Assembly (NCBI GenBank): GCA_930367205.1
Contig: OV884011.1
Coordinates: 108,677,139 to 108,741,138 of the forward strand
DNA from: Acanthosoma haemorrhoidale
Taxonomy: Eukaryota; Arthropoda; Insecta; Hemiptera; Acanthosomatidae
Length of the DNA: 64,000 nucleotides
Direction: 5' to 3'
Every line of letters starts with the position of its first letter. Within the stretch, counting starts at the first letter, position 1. The position numbers and the translations under genes were made by a program. Below the pieces are notes generated by a model. The model had not been told where the DNA came from, did not search any database, and saw only the letters and a program-made list of their open reading frames with translations. Of the stretch, positions 12,120-24,539 are shown in pieces.

Positions 12120-12940
12120 ACAAATAAGTGTGGGAGCGTTCACTTCCCGCCATTTCATTCACTTTTTGTTTTGAGCGAGGACGCGGGAAATTTCCCATTT
12201 TGTTTTGTTTTCCCCCTTTTTGTGTAAAAATCATAATTGTTAAGATTTCAATTGCCTAAAATAGAGCCCTGTCAGCACGAGCTTCAAGGAGACACAACGA
12301 CCTGCCATTGCTGAAGTAGTGTTTTTTTATTAGACATTTACTGGGTCTTTGGTGTTCTAAAAAAACCTTCTTCATATAGATCGCAGTGGTTTTCATTTAG
12401 CTTTTACTCCCGTTCGGTCTTCCTTCTTTCTATAGAATACGTTTTCTATCTATTCCCTGATGTTCTTCCTTGTTTTGTTCCCCATGTATATCCAACTGTT
12501 TATTCTTTTTATTTCGTTATTAATAACATAATAACAGCTTTTATATTTATGTTGGAACTTCATCCCTTTTCTATTCATTTCATTCCTTGGTCATCTATTC
12601 CAAGAAGCTCTCATAAGATCAGAAAATATTAAGCAAGTATTAATTTGTACATTTTACAACAGATCAGTCAGCTTTGCGGCTTTTAGAGTTTTGCCAGTTT
12701 ATTAATTTCCTCCACATTATCACTCCTTCAATGCTTCGGAAGGCTTAGATCTTCTGACATGAAACCGCAGAAGTTATGTTTGATACAAATGAACCACTCT
12801 TGTAGTAAATACCAACATAATACGTAGAAAGTATGGTTTGAATTACTCCTTAAAACCTGTTGAGATGAGGAGGCACCGAGAAAAGGACTCGCGAAAAATC
12901 GAGAGACTGTTCCCGCATATCGATTCCCCCGGCAATTACT
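12120..12940. other. Spacer with a perfect kappaB-like palindrome
   Basis: No gene is seen. GGGAAATTTCCC lies at about 12185-12196 next to an E2F-like TTCCCGCC near 12147. Otherwise AT-rich with no clear repeat. Confidence 0.4.
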
Positions 12941-12943
12941 GAC

Positions 12944-13037
12944 CTGTTGAGCGAGGTTGTGCAATACCGTACCTTCTTCTGCGAAGGATATTAATCGCAG
13001 GAGTCCATGAAGGATGGGGGGGTTCTCACGAATGATT
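12944..13037 (-). CDS. Candidate internal coding exon, unknown gene
   Basis: On the minus strand an AG acceptor (weak tract, CTAAAAAG) precedes 94 bases that end at a good donor (CAACAG|GTCAGT). The frame reads 31 codons without stops. It includes ENPPILHGLLRLISFAEEG and LHNLAQQ, which has the look of a helical protein segment and no low-complexity bias. The open frame extends well beyond both boundaries, so the exon limits could differ. I do not recognise the family. It lies on the same strand as the candidate exons at 24381-24522 and 29496-29627 and could belong to one large minus-strand gene; this is inference only. Confidence 0.3.
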
Positions 13038-13039
13038 CT

Positions 13040-13925
13040 TTTTAGGTCACAGTCACATATATTATATTTTAAAATCAAACTAAGTTTAAATATTTAAGGT
13101 TGAGTTGAAAGTCACTATCGATGGTGTTTTTTTGCTTGAAATCTTGGACTTTATGCGTAAATCCCATCTCCTAATTATCCTTTCCATCCGTGATTGCTAC
13201 AGGTAGGAAATAGCTTAAGATCATCAGATATAAATTGACACTTAATTTACGTAGTCTGAATTGTTTTATTATTGTATTGAGAATTTTATATTCCTAAATT
13301 ACTTCTCGGACTAACATGTGCTCAGGCAGCTTCTGATAATATAATCGTTATGTATTTCTGATCAAAAATAATTATCATACTTAATTTTTAATTATTGATT
13401 TTTATTTCTGGCTCCCAACATTTTATTTGGTGGAATATCTTTGATGTCTCTTCAAGGAAGAGGAAACATAATAGTTTATGAATATGGTGTTGAGGAAGCT
13501 GAAAGGGCTGGTCAATCGATAAGTTAAATAATCTTTGTAGAGGAGAGTATTTTAAAAGAAAATGAAAGAAAAGCTTTATTATTAAGTACAAGCAATGCAC
13601 TGGTATATACAAATATTAAGAGTTACGTTACTACATTCTAGGTGGGATGTGTGGGAACAAGTGTCTTGGAACAAGTGTCAGGGAACAAGTGGGGTCGGGG
13701 GTTAAAGCTGAGGGTAGTTCTGGGAATTGGGAGGGAGGTCTTAAAGGGATGCCATTGCTTAATTAAGTGACTTCCATTATATATAATATTAGCATTATAA
13801 TATTCTTAGCATTATATAACTGATAGACGAGGACCTTAAAATAGCTTTTAGAGTATTTGAGTTCATCTTTTAAATGTCAGACCGTTTTAATCACTTTCAA
13901 CCGGTACTGTAGAGCCCTTATATAG
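13040..13925. other. AT-rich spacer with a small tandem repeat
   Basis: At about 13653-13690 a 14-base unit containing GGAACAAGTGTC is repeated three times, the last copy partial. Around 13780-13810 there is a short TTAGCATTATA duplication. No gene is seen. Confidence 0.5.
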
Positions 13926-13929
13926 AAAC

Positions 13930-14750
13930 TAGGGATGGGTAAGGTTGTATCAATCAGATACTTTGTATCAGATACCGAATAGTTAATACAAGGTTAAAAT
14001 GAACCAGAAACATGGATACTAGTGATAGCCGTGACAGTAAGGATAGGGCTTGAAACCGTGAAACAGCTTCAACTGCCATTGATCCAGAATGGAAAGTATC
14101 AGATACGCAGATGAGTTGATACAAAGAATGGATCGACTCTACAACCATCAGGAACCACTCTTCACAAATTCAACTCTTTGTGGCCCTGTTGATTCTGACT
14201 TATCACTGAAGTGAACACTGCTCTTTCTCTGCACTGGTGCTTTCTGCTTTACTCAACCCATTCCTTTCTTATTTGACTACCTCCTTACCTCTTTACCAAA
14301 CTCGCTGGATTTAGTTCGGTGCTGTCAGCCCCCAAAGCCTTCCCAGTGGAGTTTCTTTGTTTCTGTCCACTAAACTAGCATATCCTTGGAAGGGATCCCT
14401 TCTTCCATGCTAATGACGATCACCATTGGGTCTCTACAAAATGTACCTAGTAGCGTCACCCCCAGCCGTCCAGTCTGACTCTTTCCGGTTCATACTCACC
14501 TTTGGGGTCCACACGGTTTCCGCCTATTAATATATTCATGTTTTTATTAATATGTTTTTGTAATTGCAATGTTTAGATAGAGAATTTATAACATTAATTA
14601 TAGAGGAGTCATGGGTTGGTTCGTTACAACAGTGCTCTGAGTATCGAACAGCTATTCAATAATGTATGAGCTACAACAGTATCAGGTACAAAAGTGTATC
14701 AGAATCACTTGTTTCATGAAATAGGATATTCCAGTATCTACCCATGCCTA
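13930..14750. mobile_element. MITE-like element with hAT-type terminal inverted repeats
   Basis: TAGGGATGGGTA at 13930-13941 is matched by TACCCATGCCTA at 14739-14750, giving a 12-base terminal inverted repeat with one mismatch. A TAGGG/CAGGG start is typical of hAT elements. Inside both ends the motif GTATCAGATAC and variants recur in both orientations, as in subterminal transposase-binding repeats. No transposase is encoded in the 821 bases. I did not find a convincing 8-base target duplication, so the outer ends may be slightly off or the copy old. Confidence 0.5.
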
Positions 14751-16560
14751 CCCACAAAATCTACATAACGTCAGAAGACTTGCACTAATTGAATTCAACT
14801 AAGAAAAACATTGCATCGAAACTGAATACTTTTTGTTTTGAAGCTGTCAACTTCAAAGTCGTCCATTAACTCCATCCAACATTTAACTAAAAAAAAAAAA
14901 GCTGGTGCCATTATTACTCCTTCATTACCTCATAAGATCATTTTGAATGAAAGTAAGCTTTAACAAGGGACAAAACAACAAACTAAAATAAAAACCCACC
15001 AAATAGGTGGGTATGACTATGGTTCGATGGCATAATATACATTCATACAATTCTTAAACCAAAAGGTGTCACTAAAAATATCTTTTTCTAATAATATAAG
15101 AAAATATGAAAGCTTAAGCAATGGCCAAAAATTGAATGGAGAGACCAGCTTATATTGTTTGCTCTTAAAGCTTCTGTTGGAATATCCTTAAAATTCCATT
15201 TATGTTCATGTGTTGTTTATGATGCCTATTTTTTTTACTTTTCCCTTGTCACGTGAAAAAAATAAATCCGAACTAAACCTTAAGTAATTATTACCCAAAA
15301 AAATATATTTACAGGGCCGAGACCTCCTGATGTTTAGTTACGCGCTTTTCTTAAAGAACTCCTAGCTAAGTCAATTTCCAATCTGTTTAACTGATCCCGT
15401 AATGCCTCTAAAAATAAGGCATCTGAGCTGACAATCCTACCTATGAAATGTCTGGTTAGGATGAAAAAAAAGTAGTAGTTGTGTTCTCTTCCCGTCACAT
15501 TGGACTCGGTTACAACTCCAATGTTGGTTTTCTCCGTAGAAATAAAGTTGGTTTATCAGCGGAGTCTTGACGGCTGTGGAACAGGATTAAGTGAAAAGAA
15601 ATCCTTTGCCTTCCTGGAATTAGCTGACTTCAAGTACGTGATCATCGGCACAGCTGGCCTGTCAACAGATCGAGCGCATTTTATTTGATGTTGGTCCACG
15701 CCGGGTTTTCCGGCTTCTCGAAAAGGAAGTTTTCATAAAGGAGAGGAACAAAAAAGAAAAACTGTTTTCTAACGTGCAGAATCCGTGCCGACAGTCGAAA
15801 CTGGCTTACCTTTCCGGGAAATACAACGGGATCCGTCATAGCGGAGTTGTGTAAGAGGAGCGGAAAAAGGAAAGCCTCGCCCGGGCTAAGTCGATACTGC
15901 CATTGATCAGTGGCACGATAATGACCTCTTATTGCATGGAATCATCGATAGATGCATGTGGTTATACTAATCGACATTGATCTATATCATCATCGGTGTC
16001 GCCCGGGGATGTGGGTCGTCGCCGAGGGTTTCTTCCGAGGTATGTCATTAAATCAACTCCTGCTTAGTATTGTATTTCAATCTACATATAACATACAAAT
16101 CAACTTAAAATTCATGATTATGATTTTTTTTTGAGGAACATAATCAACTTTTTTTAATTAATCTAAAAAGCGCTCTAACGAAAGTATTGATTGGTTACTA
16201 CATCTTCTATAATTAAAGCAATATATATTATAAGTTATTATGTATTAATGTACTTACAACATTAATAGTGTTTCATTTAACTATGACGCTATGCATACTC
16301 AATGAAGATAACTTATTGTCCATGGTATCAACTTTCAAGTAAGGCTGATTCAGTTCATCATAGAAGTTACACTATTTTCTCCGAACTACCTGGATAAATT
16401 TGTTACTCTTGAACATTGTTGTTCTTGAAACACTTATAGGCACTGCCCCGAAGGCGTCAGAAAGAGATATGAATAAAACTAAAGGTCTAAGACCACACCG
16501 GCCTAGTTGGTGGGCAGTTTAATGCGTATTTGTTTATTGATCTGACTCCCGAACAGATCA
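14751..16560. other. Spacer with a GC-richer patch, no gene assigned
   Basis: The 15640-16045 part is less AT-rich and ends at a donor-like TTCCGAG|GTATGT near 16041, so it might hold an untranslated exon. No reading frame in it looks like a known protein. Confidence 0.3.
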
Positions 16561-16565
16561 CTCCT

Positions 16566-16735
16566 GAAGGTGTGCCCCGACAGTGTACTATGCTCCGGAG
16601 AAGAAGTATAGGTAGGTTACGTGGTCTTGACCACGAGTTAACATTTGGTATCGGAGGGTAGGTGAAAACCGTCCGGATCTCAAAGGCGAGTGTGAACCGG
16701 AGAGAGGCAGACTGGATCGCTGGGGAAAACGAGGT
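16566..16735 (+). repeat. Diverged partial copy of repeat family A
   Basis: It aligns with 33623-33800 of the longer copy: shared blocks include GTGCCCCGACAG, ACCACGAGTTAACA-like sequence, AAAACCGTCCGGATC and GAGAGAGGCAGACTGGAT. The start and end signatures of the family are absent, so this is an internal fragment. No protein is inferred. Confidence 0.75.
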
Positions 16736-16745
16736 ACATTTTAAA

Positions 16746-19700
16746 CGTGGATAGTTATTTTGCATTACAGAAACAGCTTACGGATATCAAGGTTAGTAAC
16801 ATAATCAAGGTGTGTATCCAGTATTTTCAATTAAATGTTGTTGTTCTTTTATTTTGGAAGTGAATTTATGCTTAAACAGCAAGAAACACTTTCTTTTTTT
16901 TGTACTCAATCCCTATCTATATTGAAATTAATTCAATATACAGGTATCATTATAGTGTAAGGAACGGTAGGATTAATAAGCATTTTTAGCTGAGAACCAG
17001 CATTTTATATTTTCTTAAGATCGAAAAATTTCGACCTTTCGCTTAATAAGGCAAGTTGAATAAACAAATCCTAGACATGTCCCAAAGACTTACTTTCGAG
17101 CAATCATAGATCGTTTTAAGTTAGTCTGTATGAATTTATTTTGTTCTAAGATAGTGTTCGTAATAATTAACTAATTGTCAAAGGTATTTTGCATGCGTAA
17201 GCTGCTAACGACATGACAGCACACAAATTATTTAAAATATTCATTTTTTTTTTTTTTGGATGGTTTCATTTTTATTTTATTTTTGACTTGTTGGCGACAA
17301 ATATCGTTATTCGTAATAATAAACAAAGAAATAATTTAATTAATTTTTGAGGGCCTGTCTTGCATCCAGATCATCCCTTACCAGTTCACTAGCTGCTATC
17401 TGCTCTAATGGATCCCCTTATAATATGTTTATTTGAAAAATTACAATTTGCTTATACGGTCTATTGTGATACGAGAATTCAGCTACACTTAAGTACAATT
17501 TCCACTCATGCCAATATTCACACAGTGGATACACACACTTTCTGCCAAGGAGCCCTCCCACACAAAATTCAATCAGCAAGACGGCGGAAAGGCTGGGCTC
17601 AGGAATCAGGGGAGCTACCTCTCCGACCGTTTCACCGTGATGGGAAAACCAGAAGGAGAGGTACAGAGGGCAAGAGAGCCACAGACGCTCAGGACATGCG
17701 TGGGGGTGATGACTAGAGCCCCATGTCTTACATATCTATTAACAGTATATCGCAAGGCCATCTTCGTTTTAGGTGACGTGGGGGATTGTAAGGGTGAGTA
17801 TAACTGAATAAGAAGTTGACAGGAGGATTTGAATGAGGCAAATTCATCTGTAATTTGGATAATCTTGAGGGGAAAAGGTCAAATTGGCACATGGAGATCA
17901 CTATGAAGGGATTGGTTTGGATGTAAAATGGTGAGTTGCAGTTCTGTGGACTTTGGATTGGAATGTTCGGATTCTTTTGATGCCCTGAAGGTTTGACTTC
18001 CCCCATTGTTCTAGTCGGTACATCCAAATTGGTTTAAGCAAATATTTGACCGTAACTGATATGTGAAGTTTGTTTTCTATTGTGTGGTTAGAGTTTCTGT
18101 TAAGTAGTCAGTCTAACTGTCCAAAACGTTTGCTCAATCCTTATCTTTAATGTTTTAAGGTCAATTTCTTAAAGTAGTTTCTGAGGGTTCCAAGTCAGAT
18201 TTTTGTTTAGATAAAAACGTAAATAGACTTTCCGAATCTAATCACTTTGTAAAAAATGTCTTAGTTTGACAAAGGAAAAATTCTTGAATTCGTTGAGCAT
18301 TGCTAAAACTTAAAAGATCATTGTGGCAAACCTGTTCTATATATTTAAACAACAACATTTAATTTTGTTTGTTAAACAAATTAAAAATTTCCTTTTCTAT
18401 AAGTAAAAAAACCTCGGGTGGTCCCCAATTTTTCGAGGGGTTCTGAGCCAATCAAAATCAAATGTTGTTTGTTTATTAAAAATAAGTGGGTCAGCATGCA
18501 TTTGTGTTAGATCGTATACTTATTTTAATAATTGATTCTATTGATTACAACATTATTATATCATTTTTGTTTTGGCAGAAATATAAAACAAATGCCGTTC
18601 CCAAAAATGTGCCATCTAGGAGGGACCTCGCCCACCCTGGGTACGTCATCGTGTAAAGAATACCAGAAATACCTCAAATAGCGAAGCGGAAACAAAAAAA
18701 TAAAGATGAACCCCCTAGAGAATAGAGGGCTGTATTGATTTTTCACTGACAACGCAAGTTGTTTCATGCATTACCATCTTTGTCCATTATTAAGTTGTTT
18801 TCAATGCTTCATATTGCACTTAATGTTTGCTATAGAACAATTAATTCATCTTCGATACTTATGACATTTCACCCTTCTCATGATCTCAGTAGACAATGAA
18901 CTACCCAAGCTCTTTAATTCTGGGCAATGCTCGGAACATGGATCGGGAGCCATGTTTACGTTCCGTCTCACTGTAAACCTTACTGTTGCAGTGGCAGGGC
19001 GCACTAGCCGACAGCAGAAGAAAGTGGCCTGAGGGGCACCGAACCCATAAACAACTTTCTCTCCGACGAGGAAGTCTTGGCAGAAATACATATGTTAGCC
19101 GTTGCATGTCCTAGAGTGCACGCTGTGGAGCGGATATGACGAGAACACTCCACTCAATAAATCTCAAGTTTGTGGACAGTGAGAACGTGTCCTATACATG
19201 GACGAAATGGTTTGTATGCCAAAAAAATATTCATGTTATTTTATTACCCTAATAGTAGCTTAACAAGGGAGAGGGGCCATATAGGTGGGGTGGTACGCCC
19301 TGGGCGGCATTTTTTGGGGGGCTGAATTTCTTATATTTTTGTCTGAATCATATAAAAATAAAAGTAAAGTATAAAATATTGCATTGAATATAATAAATTG
19401 CAATTTAACAAAAATTCATGCTGGTCCCGGTGTCCCACCTTGGCGTCGACATTTTCACGGTTAAAATTTGTTATTGGGCATTACCACGAGAACATACGTT
19501 TCCTGGTGGTAAAATCGAGATCTAGCGATACTTGGCTGAGAAAAACTACAAATGACATAATTTGGACATTCACGAATTTTCTAATAAAAAAAACAAGAGA
19601 AATAAATATATAGACACGTTCGCATTTTATCATTACGCTTACAATCTATATATACTATATATATACTAAGTAATAACAAATTGTTATTAATTTAAGTTCA

Positions 19701-21780
19701 GTAATTTTTAATAACCAGGCTAAATGACTTAGAAAATGGTCAAAATGAGGACCACCCACAGAAGGAATAATTCTAGACACGCGACTGTATCCTGAGGACT
19801 TCAGTACATGCATGGCATTCTCAATAGCTAACGAGTACTGTCACATGGACAAATGCGTTTTTTTAAACAGTAGACCCCCCCCCCCGAAGGAGATTCATAG
19901 AAATTCTTTGTTCCTTATGAATGCTTATTCCTTAAAATATTTTTCCTTAATATAATGCTTGACCATTGAAAAATTGGGAATCCAAACTTTGGAAATATTT
20001 TTTCCTTGGTCAATAATTAGATATTATTAAAAATAGTGAGATCAGCTCCAAAAATAGTAATTAATAATATAAAGTCGCAACATGTCCAATATATTGAATT
20101 TTATGCCCATAATGCCCGAAAAACTAATGGAATTATGAGTAAAGAAACATTGAAAAGCTCATCGTTCTTGGAGTGGTAGTTTAGAGGCCGGAGATCGTGA
20201 AGGTCTCGGGTTTGGGTGATTTCTTGAGATAAATTATTCAGTTACAGCCTGATCAATACCTCAAAAAATAATTAATAATGTTTTTTTAGTGATTTTGATC
20301 TTTACTTTATTAGCAAAGCACAAATATGGAATCTTTTTTTTTTTCCTTAAAGACTCAAGTTACTTTTTTTTGTTGACTTGAAAAACATTTTTCTGATGCT
20401 ATTTTGTATTTACTAATATACTAATTTACTAAGAATACTTTCTATTTTATTGTTCATTTCACAATTCTGTCAAGAGGTTTCTATTAAATTTCTTTTTACT
20501 GTAATTTTTAGCATTAAATCTGCTTTTTCATTTTTAAATCGACCTTAATTCTATGGCTTCACTATATTATTATGCCTATATTTATATACATTCATTTGTA
20601 TCGTTATATTAGGTACAGTATTGGACAAAACAAATTTTTTTTTATTTTGTACATACACAAACACATATATACACATTGTATGTATATATAACGTCAAAAT
20701 ACAATTTAGTTCATAATTAATGTATTGATGTAGAGAATGCGAAATTAGTCCGTAACGTAAAGAAAAATCATTTAAAATATATGTGTGGGTTTAACTGGCG
20801 TAAATATTTTAAAATATATATTGCTATATTTTTAGTTTCCAGTTATAATTGTATTTTTAGAATCTCTCCTCCAGAAAAAAATTATCCCTGGAACTTAAGA
20901 TCCACAATGAAAAAAATGTCTGGCTATATCCCTGACAGCCTTCTTCAGAAACGGAGTAGACATTACAGAACTTGCACCGCGCTCTTTTAGCTGCTTGACA
21001 AACTAATCACAGTCCCATCTAGCGAGCGTTAGTGAAACTAACTGTAGTAGTACAGTGAAACCTAAGTAACGTACAGTCCTCATGCAAATGATTCCTTCCG
21101 TTATTTAGAGGTATATTTAAAAGAGAGGTTTTATTTTTTCATATATTATATATTCGTATAGGTCCGTACATATTAATTTTCTCTTATTCAATTTTCAATG
21201 TATGCATTTAAGACGTGTGAGGTACAATAAAAAAACGCTTTACACGAAACGGCTTTTTATTCGAATCAAGATAATTAAAAAATGTTTTTGTAACAAATAT
21301 GTATGTATTATATAAATTATGTTCTTATTATAAAATAAAAAATACAATATAAAACAATTATGATAGGTACATATTTTCGATTAGGTAGATTTATATAGAA
21401 TTTCGAATGTCATTTTTTAATTTTAGAAAAACTTGGTAAGAAAAATGTATCTACTTTTGTTTGTCGTAGTGTACTTTACTGTGTTTCGATTCTATAACCA
21501 TCTTAATGTCAGCAGGGATTTTGACACCCAGAGCGTCGTTATGACAGAGAAAAAAGTCATTAAGTTTTTTTCAGTATTGCAATGCTTCAGGAAAAATTTA
21601 AATGTTCTTTCATTTGTTATTGCTCTTCATCGATTTATTTTTCACTCCTACGATTTTCTTCCAAAGTTTCCATCATCGTAGCAATGCCCGTAGGCTTATC
21701 ATCAGCAACCACATTTTCATCAATCGCCCAGTATTCTTCGTTAATTTCTTCTATCGTTTACAATTATCGAGTACTGTTTT
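16746..21780. other. Long AT-rich stretch without a supported gene
   Basis: Open frames at 17408-17807 and 18846-19107 lie in less AT-rich patches and touch donor-like sites, but they have no family motif. TACAGTATTGGACAAAAC at about 20614 looks like the tip of a Tc1/mariner terminal repeat, without a partner that I could find. A C tract of 11 lies at 19875-19885. Otherwise nothing stands out. Confidence 0.4.
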
Positions 21781-21784
21781 GTTC

Positions 21785-22100
21785 ACCTCTACTATTGAGG
21801 ACGAGCAGGGAGATTTCCTTTAGGGCGAATTTGAGGCTTTTCAAAATTATCGTCCAGATGGTACTCCTCTATGCCTCCAAAACATGGAGTGTTGTCTATG
21901 TGATAACGAATGCCAGGTAAGTATTTACAAATAAATTCATGCAAATCGATGACCAAAGATTATTTCCAAGTATTGTTACGCGTTAATGTTCAGATTAAAA
22001 AAACGAATGGCAGTGGAAATAGATAGAATGGATCACATTCTTAGAAAGCACGATGGAGGCTCACTTTGGTATTGTATTTTTGCCAACGATATCTAGGTCC
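21785..22100 (+). pseudogene. Degenerate tail of a non-LTR reverse transcriptase
   Basis: The frame ending at 21920 contains REISFRANLRLFK followed by VQMVLLYASKTWSV, which resembles the RTKLRIF...VKSVLLYGSETW segment found just after the RT domain of RTE-like LINEs. Further on, in another frame, IDRMDHILRKHDGGSLW resembles the W--IGHILRK segment of the same proteins. Frame changes and stops show that it is long dead. The core RT and endonuclease are missing. Confidence 0.5.
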
Positions 22101-22218
22101 ACTCTTCCCAAGCTCCTCCTTCCTTGTTCTTGGTCGATGACACATCATCTCCAATCCAAACCAAAAACAAGACTCTGGCACTCTTTAAGATCACCTACGT
22201 CTAATAGAAACTACGGAT

Positions 22219-22375
22219 CATAAAATGTAAAATCATAATGAACGAAATCAAAAGCTGCCACGTCACGTTCACTTTAAACAGACCTGAGTGAGTTCCAGTT
22301 ACCCTTCATCCAGTCGAAATTCCCACTCTTCCACTGTTCATAGAATATCTCGTCCTTACTCTAGACAGAAGACTC
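22219..22375 (+). repeat. Direct repeat copy 1 (partner 22824-22957)
   Basis: It shares with 22824-22957 a long block from CATAAAATGTAAAA through CAGACCTGAGTGAGTTCC and CTCGTCCTTACTCTAGACAG. The two copies are about 600 bases apart in the same orientation and are separated by AT-rich sequence. Confidence 0.85.
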
Positions 22376-22823
22376 AATTGGCAAAACATAGTAAAGCAAA
22401 ACGACAAGAAGTTAATCGATTAATAATAACTTCTTACAAGAGTGCTGCTCGGCAGAACAAAATTACCATCACACGGGAAGGAACAAACCATGGTATTCCG
22501 GACCAGAACTGCGTTTGTCAGCAAAACTGTCCATCATTAACTTAATTTTTATTACTATTAAAAGCATTAGGATGACCCTCCCTAATCCCTGCACTAAGAA
22601 GCATGTTATGGCTGCTACAGAACTATTTTTATATTTTTCAATGATAATTAAGAGTAAAAATGCTTACATATTTATTTCTAATCCTATTCATATTCTTATT
22701 CAATTATTTGATGATACTGTTACAAATAGTTCTTATTACTATGATAATTATAAATATTAATTTGCTTTTATTCATTTAGAAATTGTATTATTCTAAATTC
22801 AGGGTATGAACCTAATAGCTAGT

Positions 22824-22957
22824 TCATAAAATGTAAAAAAAAAAACTGTCATGTCGCGTTCACAGACCTGAGTGAGTTCCAGTTACCCTTCATCCAGCCA
22901 AAATTCCCAGTGTTTCTGGCAAAGAATATCTCGTCCTTACTCTAGACAGAAGGCTCT
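22824..22957 (+). repeat. Direct repeat copy 2 (partner 22219-22375)
   Basis: Same orientation as the first copy, shorter by about 20 bases, with small indels in the middle. It could be a local duplication or two insertions of one element; no terminal repeats or target duplications are evident. Confidence 0.85.
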
Positions 22958-23639
22958 ATATCTCATCTTTCATGCATTTTAGTATATGAAGCACAATTAA
23001 TTTTGATTTTTTATAATACATATATATGATATAGTTTAAAAAACTCCAGCCCCTTCAGTCAAAAATCCTCAGAAAAATCACCAATGCCCCTTATTATGTT
23101 TCCAATCAATCTCTACATTCTCACCAACGTATCCATGTCACAATGGCTTGGTGTTACCAGCCTAGACATTTTTTTTTTATCACGTATACTGTATCCATGT
23201 GGTTTCTGAATCCTGAAATTACAAACTGATCAAAGAAATACCAAATATGCTATCAGATTACGTCGGTTTCCTCGCCCCGTCGAAACTGGTATTAAATAAT
23301 GAAACCACAATAATTTCATGTCAACTTTTCAAACTTTTTCTTTTCCTGTCGAGAAATATTTGTACCTCAACCAATGGATTGACTATCTCTGATAAGGTAC
23401 TATTTCAAAGTATTTTAAATGCTGGCAATGATAAGTTAAATTGTATTTGTATATTTTGGTGTTTTAAATTAAATAGAATATTTTTAATCTTTTAAATAAA
23501 ATATCTTTATTATTTAAAGAAATTTTAAGAATCTACACTTTTTGAGCATGTGTTATTGTATGGATATTTATGTAATAATATTCTTAAAATTAACACTAAA
23601 AGAACCCTGCATATCTAAATTGATTTCGTGTTCAAAAAA

Positions 23640-24135
23640 AGTTTGATGTCCCTCCTATAATACCTTTTATTATTAATAATACATCAACAGCCGACGTTTC
23701 GCCTATTAAGACATCTTAAGGACTACGATTTAGGTAAAAAAAATTTACATAATTACAAAGCAATTTACATAAATACAAAACTAATAAATAATAATTGTCG
23801 GACAAATTCTTCCATTGTGAGGAGGAGCTGTTGAGCATAGTAGTTATTTTAGAGTAGCGAAGTTATTGATGAAACACATTTCTAGTTTTTGAATTCTTTA
23901 CAGTTACTTAACTATAATTAGTTTTGGAACTGGAGCTCCATACTGCTGAAGCATAGGTTATGAGTGATCGGATGGCTGATTTGTAGAGAACAAGTATTTG
24001 GGACTTGACCGAGATTTTTGTTAAAATCTTATCTTCTGATTAGTTTGGGTTGATCATTAAGTTCCATTTTTGACAATATTTGTTGATTTGTTTGAAGTTA
24101 TGTTTTAACCGGTTTATTATCGTGACGAGGAGATA
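23640..24135 (-). pseudogene. Jockey-type LINE 3' end (RT C-terminal region plus 3' UTR)
   Basis: On the minus strand, KHNFKQINKYCQKWNLMINP and LYKSAIRSLITYASAVWSSS match the end of the RT domain and the region after it in jockey-clade LINEs (compare YK--IRPILTYASPVW). Stops and an internal deletion follow. The 3' UTR carries AGTCCTTAAGATGTC...GGCGAAACG (about 23690-23730) and ends in AATAATAAAAG. The rest of the element is absent: a 5'-truncated dead copy. Confidence 0.7.
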
Positions 24136-24380
24136 CGATGATGTATATGAATAAAGTTGTAATCTCGTTACTTTCGGGTGTGTTGGGAAATAATGAAAAA
24201 TATTTTTATTCCGTTTGCACTACTAATCCGAAAAATAAATATTTTGTATCGGTATCAAATCGAGCCGACATCATGATTGTATTATACATCACAATTTACT
24301 AGGATATATGTTATATTAGCAGAAAGAGAAAGCAGACACTACAGGACTACAAGTTGGCAGGCAGGCGACATGGGGCTTAC

Positions 24381-24522
24381 CTGACATGAGGTATCTCTTG
24401 GGCGGCGGAGGAGGTGCAGGTGCTGCCTCGTACTTGCAGTGTGTCCAATGAGGCTGCCAAGGGTAGCTTCCCATCTCCTGGTGAGTGAAGTTGCGATATG
24501 AATTGTCTGGGCCCATCCCGAC
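24381..24522 (-). CDS. Candidate internal coding exon, proline-rich, unknown gene
   Basis: On the minus strand a CATTACAG acceptor (AG at 24524-24523) and a TGTCAG|GTAAGC donor (GT at 24380-24379) bound 142 bases that are open in two frames. The better frame begins VGMGPDNSYRNFTHQEMGSY, continues with tryptophans and PAPPPPPKRYLMS, and ends in phase 1. Base composition (over 55% G+C) is unlike the AT-rich flanks, as expected for a conserved exon. The proline run and lack of hydrophobic core suggest a disordered or cytoplasmic segment. I do not recognise the family. Splice signals and frame are seen; the gene is inferred. Confidence 0.5.
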
Positions 24523-24539
24523 CTGTAATGCGTCACCGT

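Noticed and set aside
17408..17807. Two overlapping plus-strand frames in a GC-richer patch
   Set aside because: No motif, no matching acceptor, and both frames are equally open; I cannot tell an exon from chance.
18846..19107. Minus-strand cysteine-containing frames near a GTAAGG donor-like site
   Set aside because: Two alternative frames, no acceptor and no recognisable EGF or other cysteine pattern.
20614..21060. Tc1/mariner element suggested by CAGTATTGGACAAAAC
   Set aside because: No opposite terminal repeat and no transposase fragment within 1 kb.
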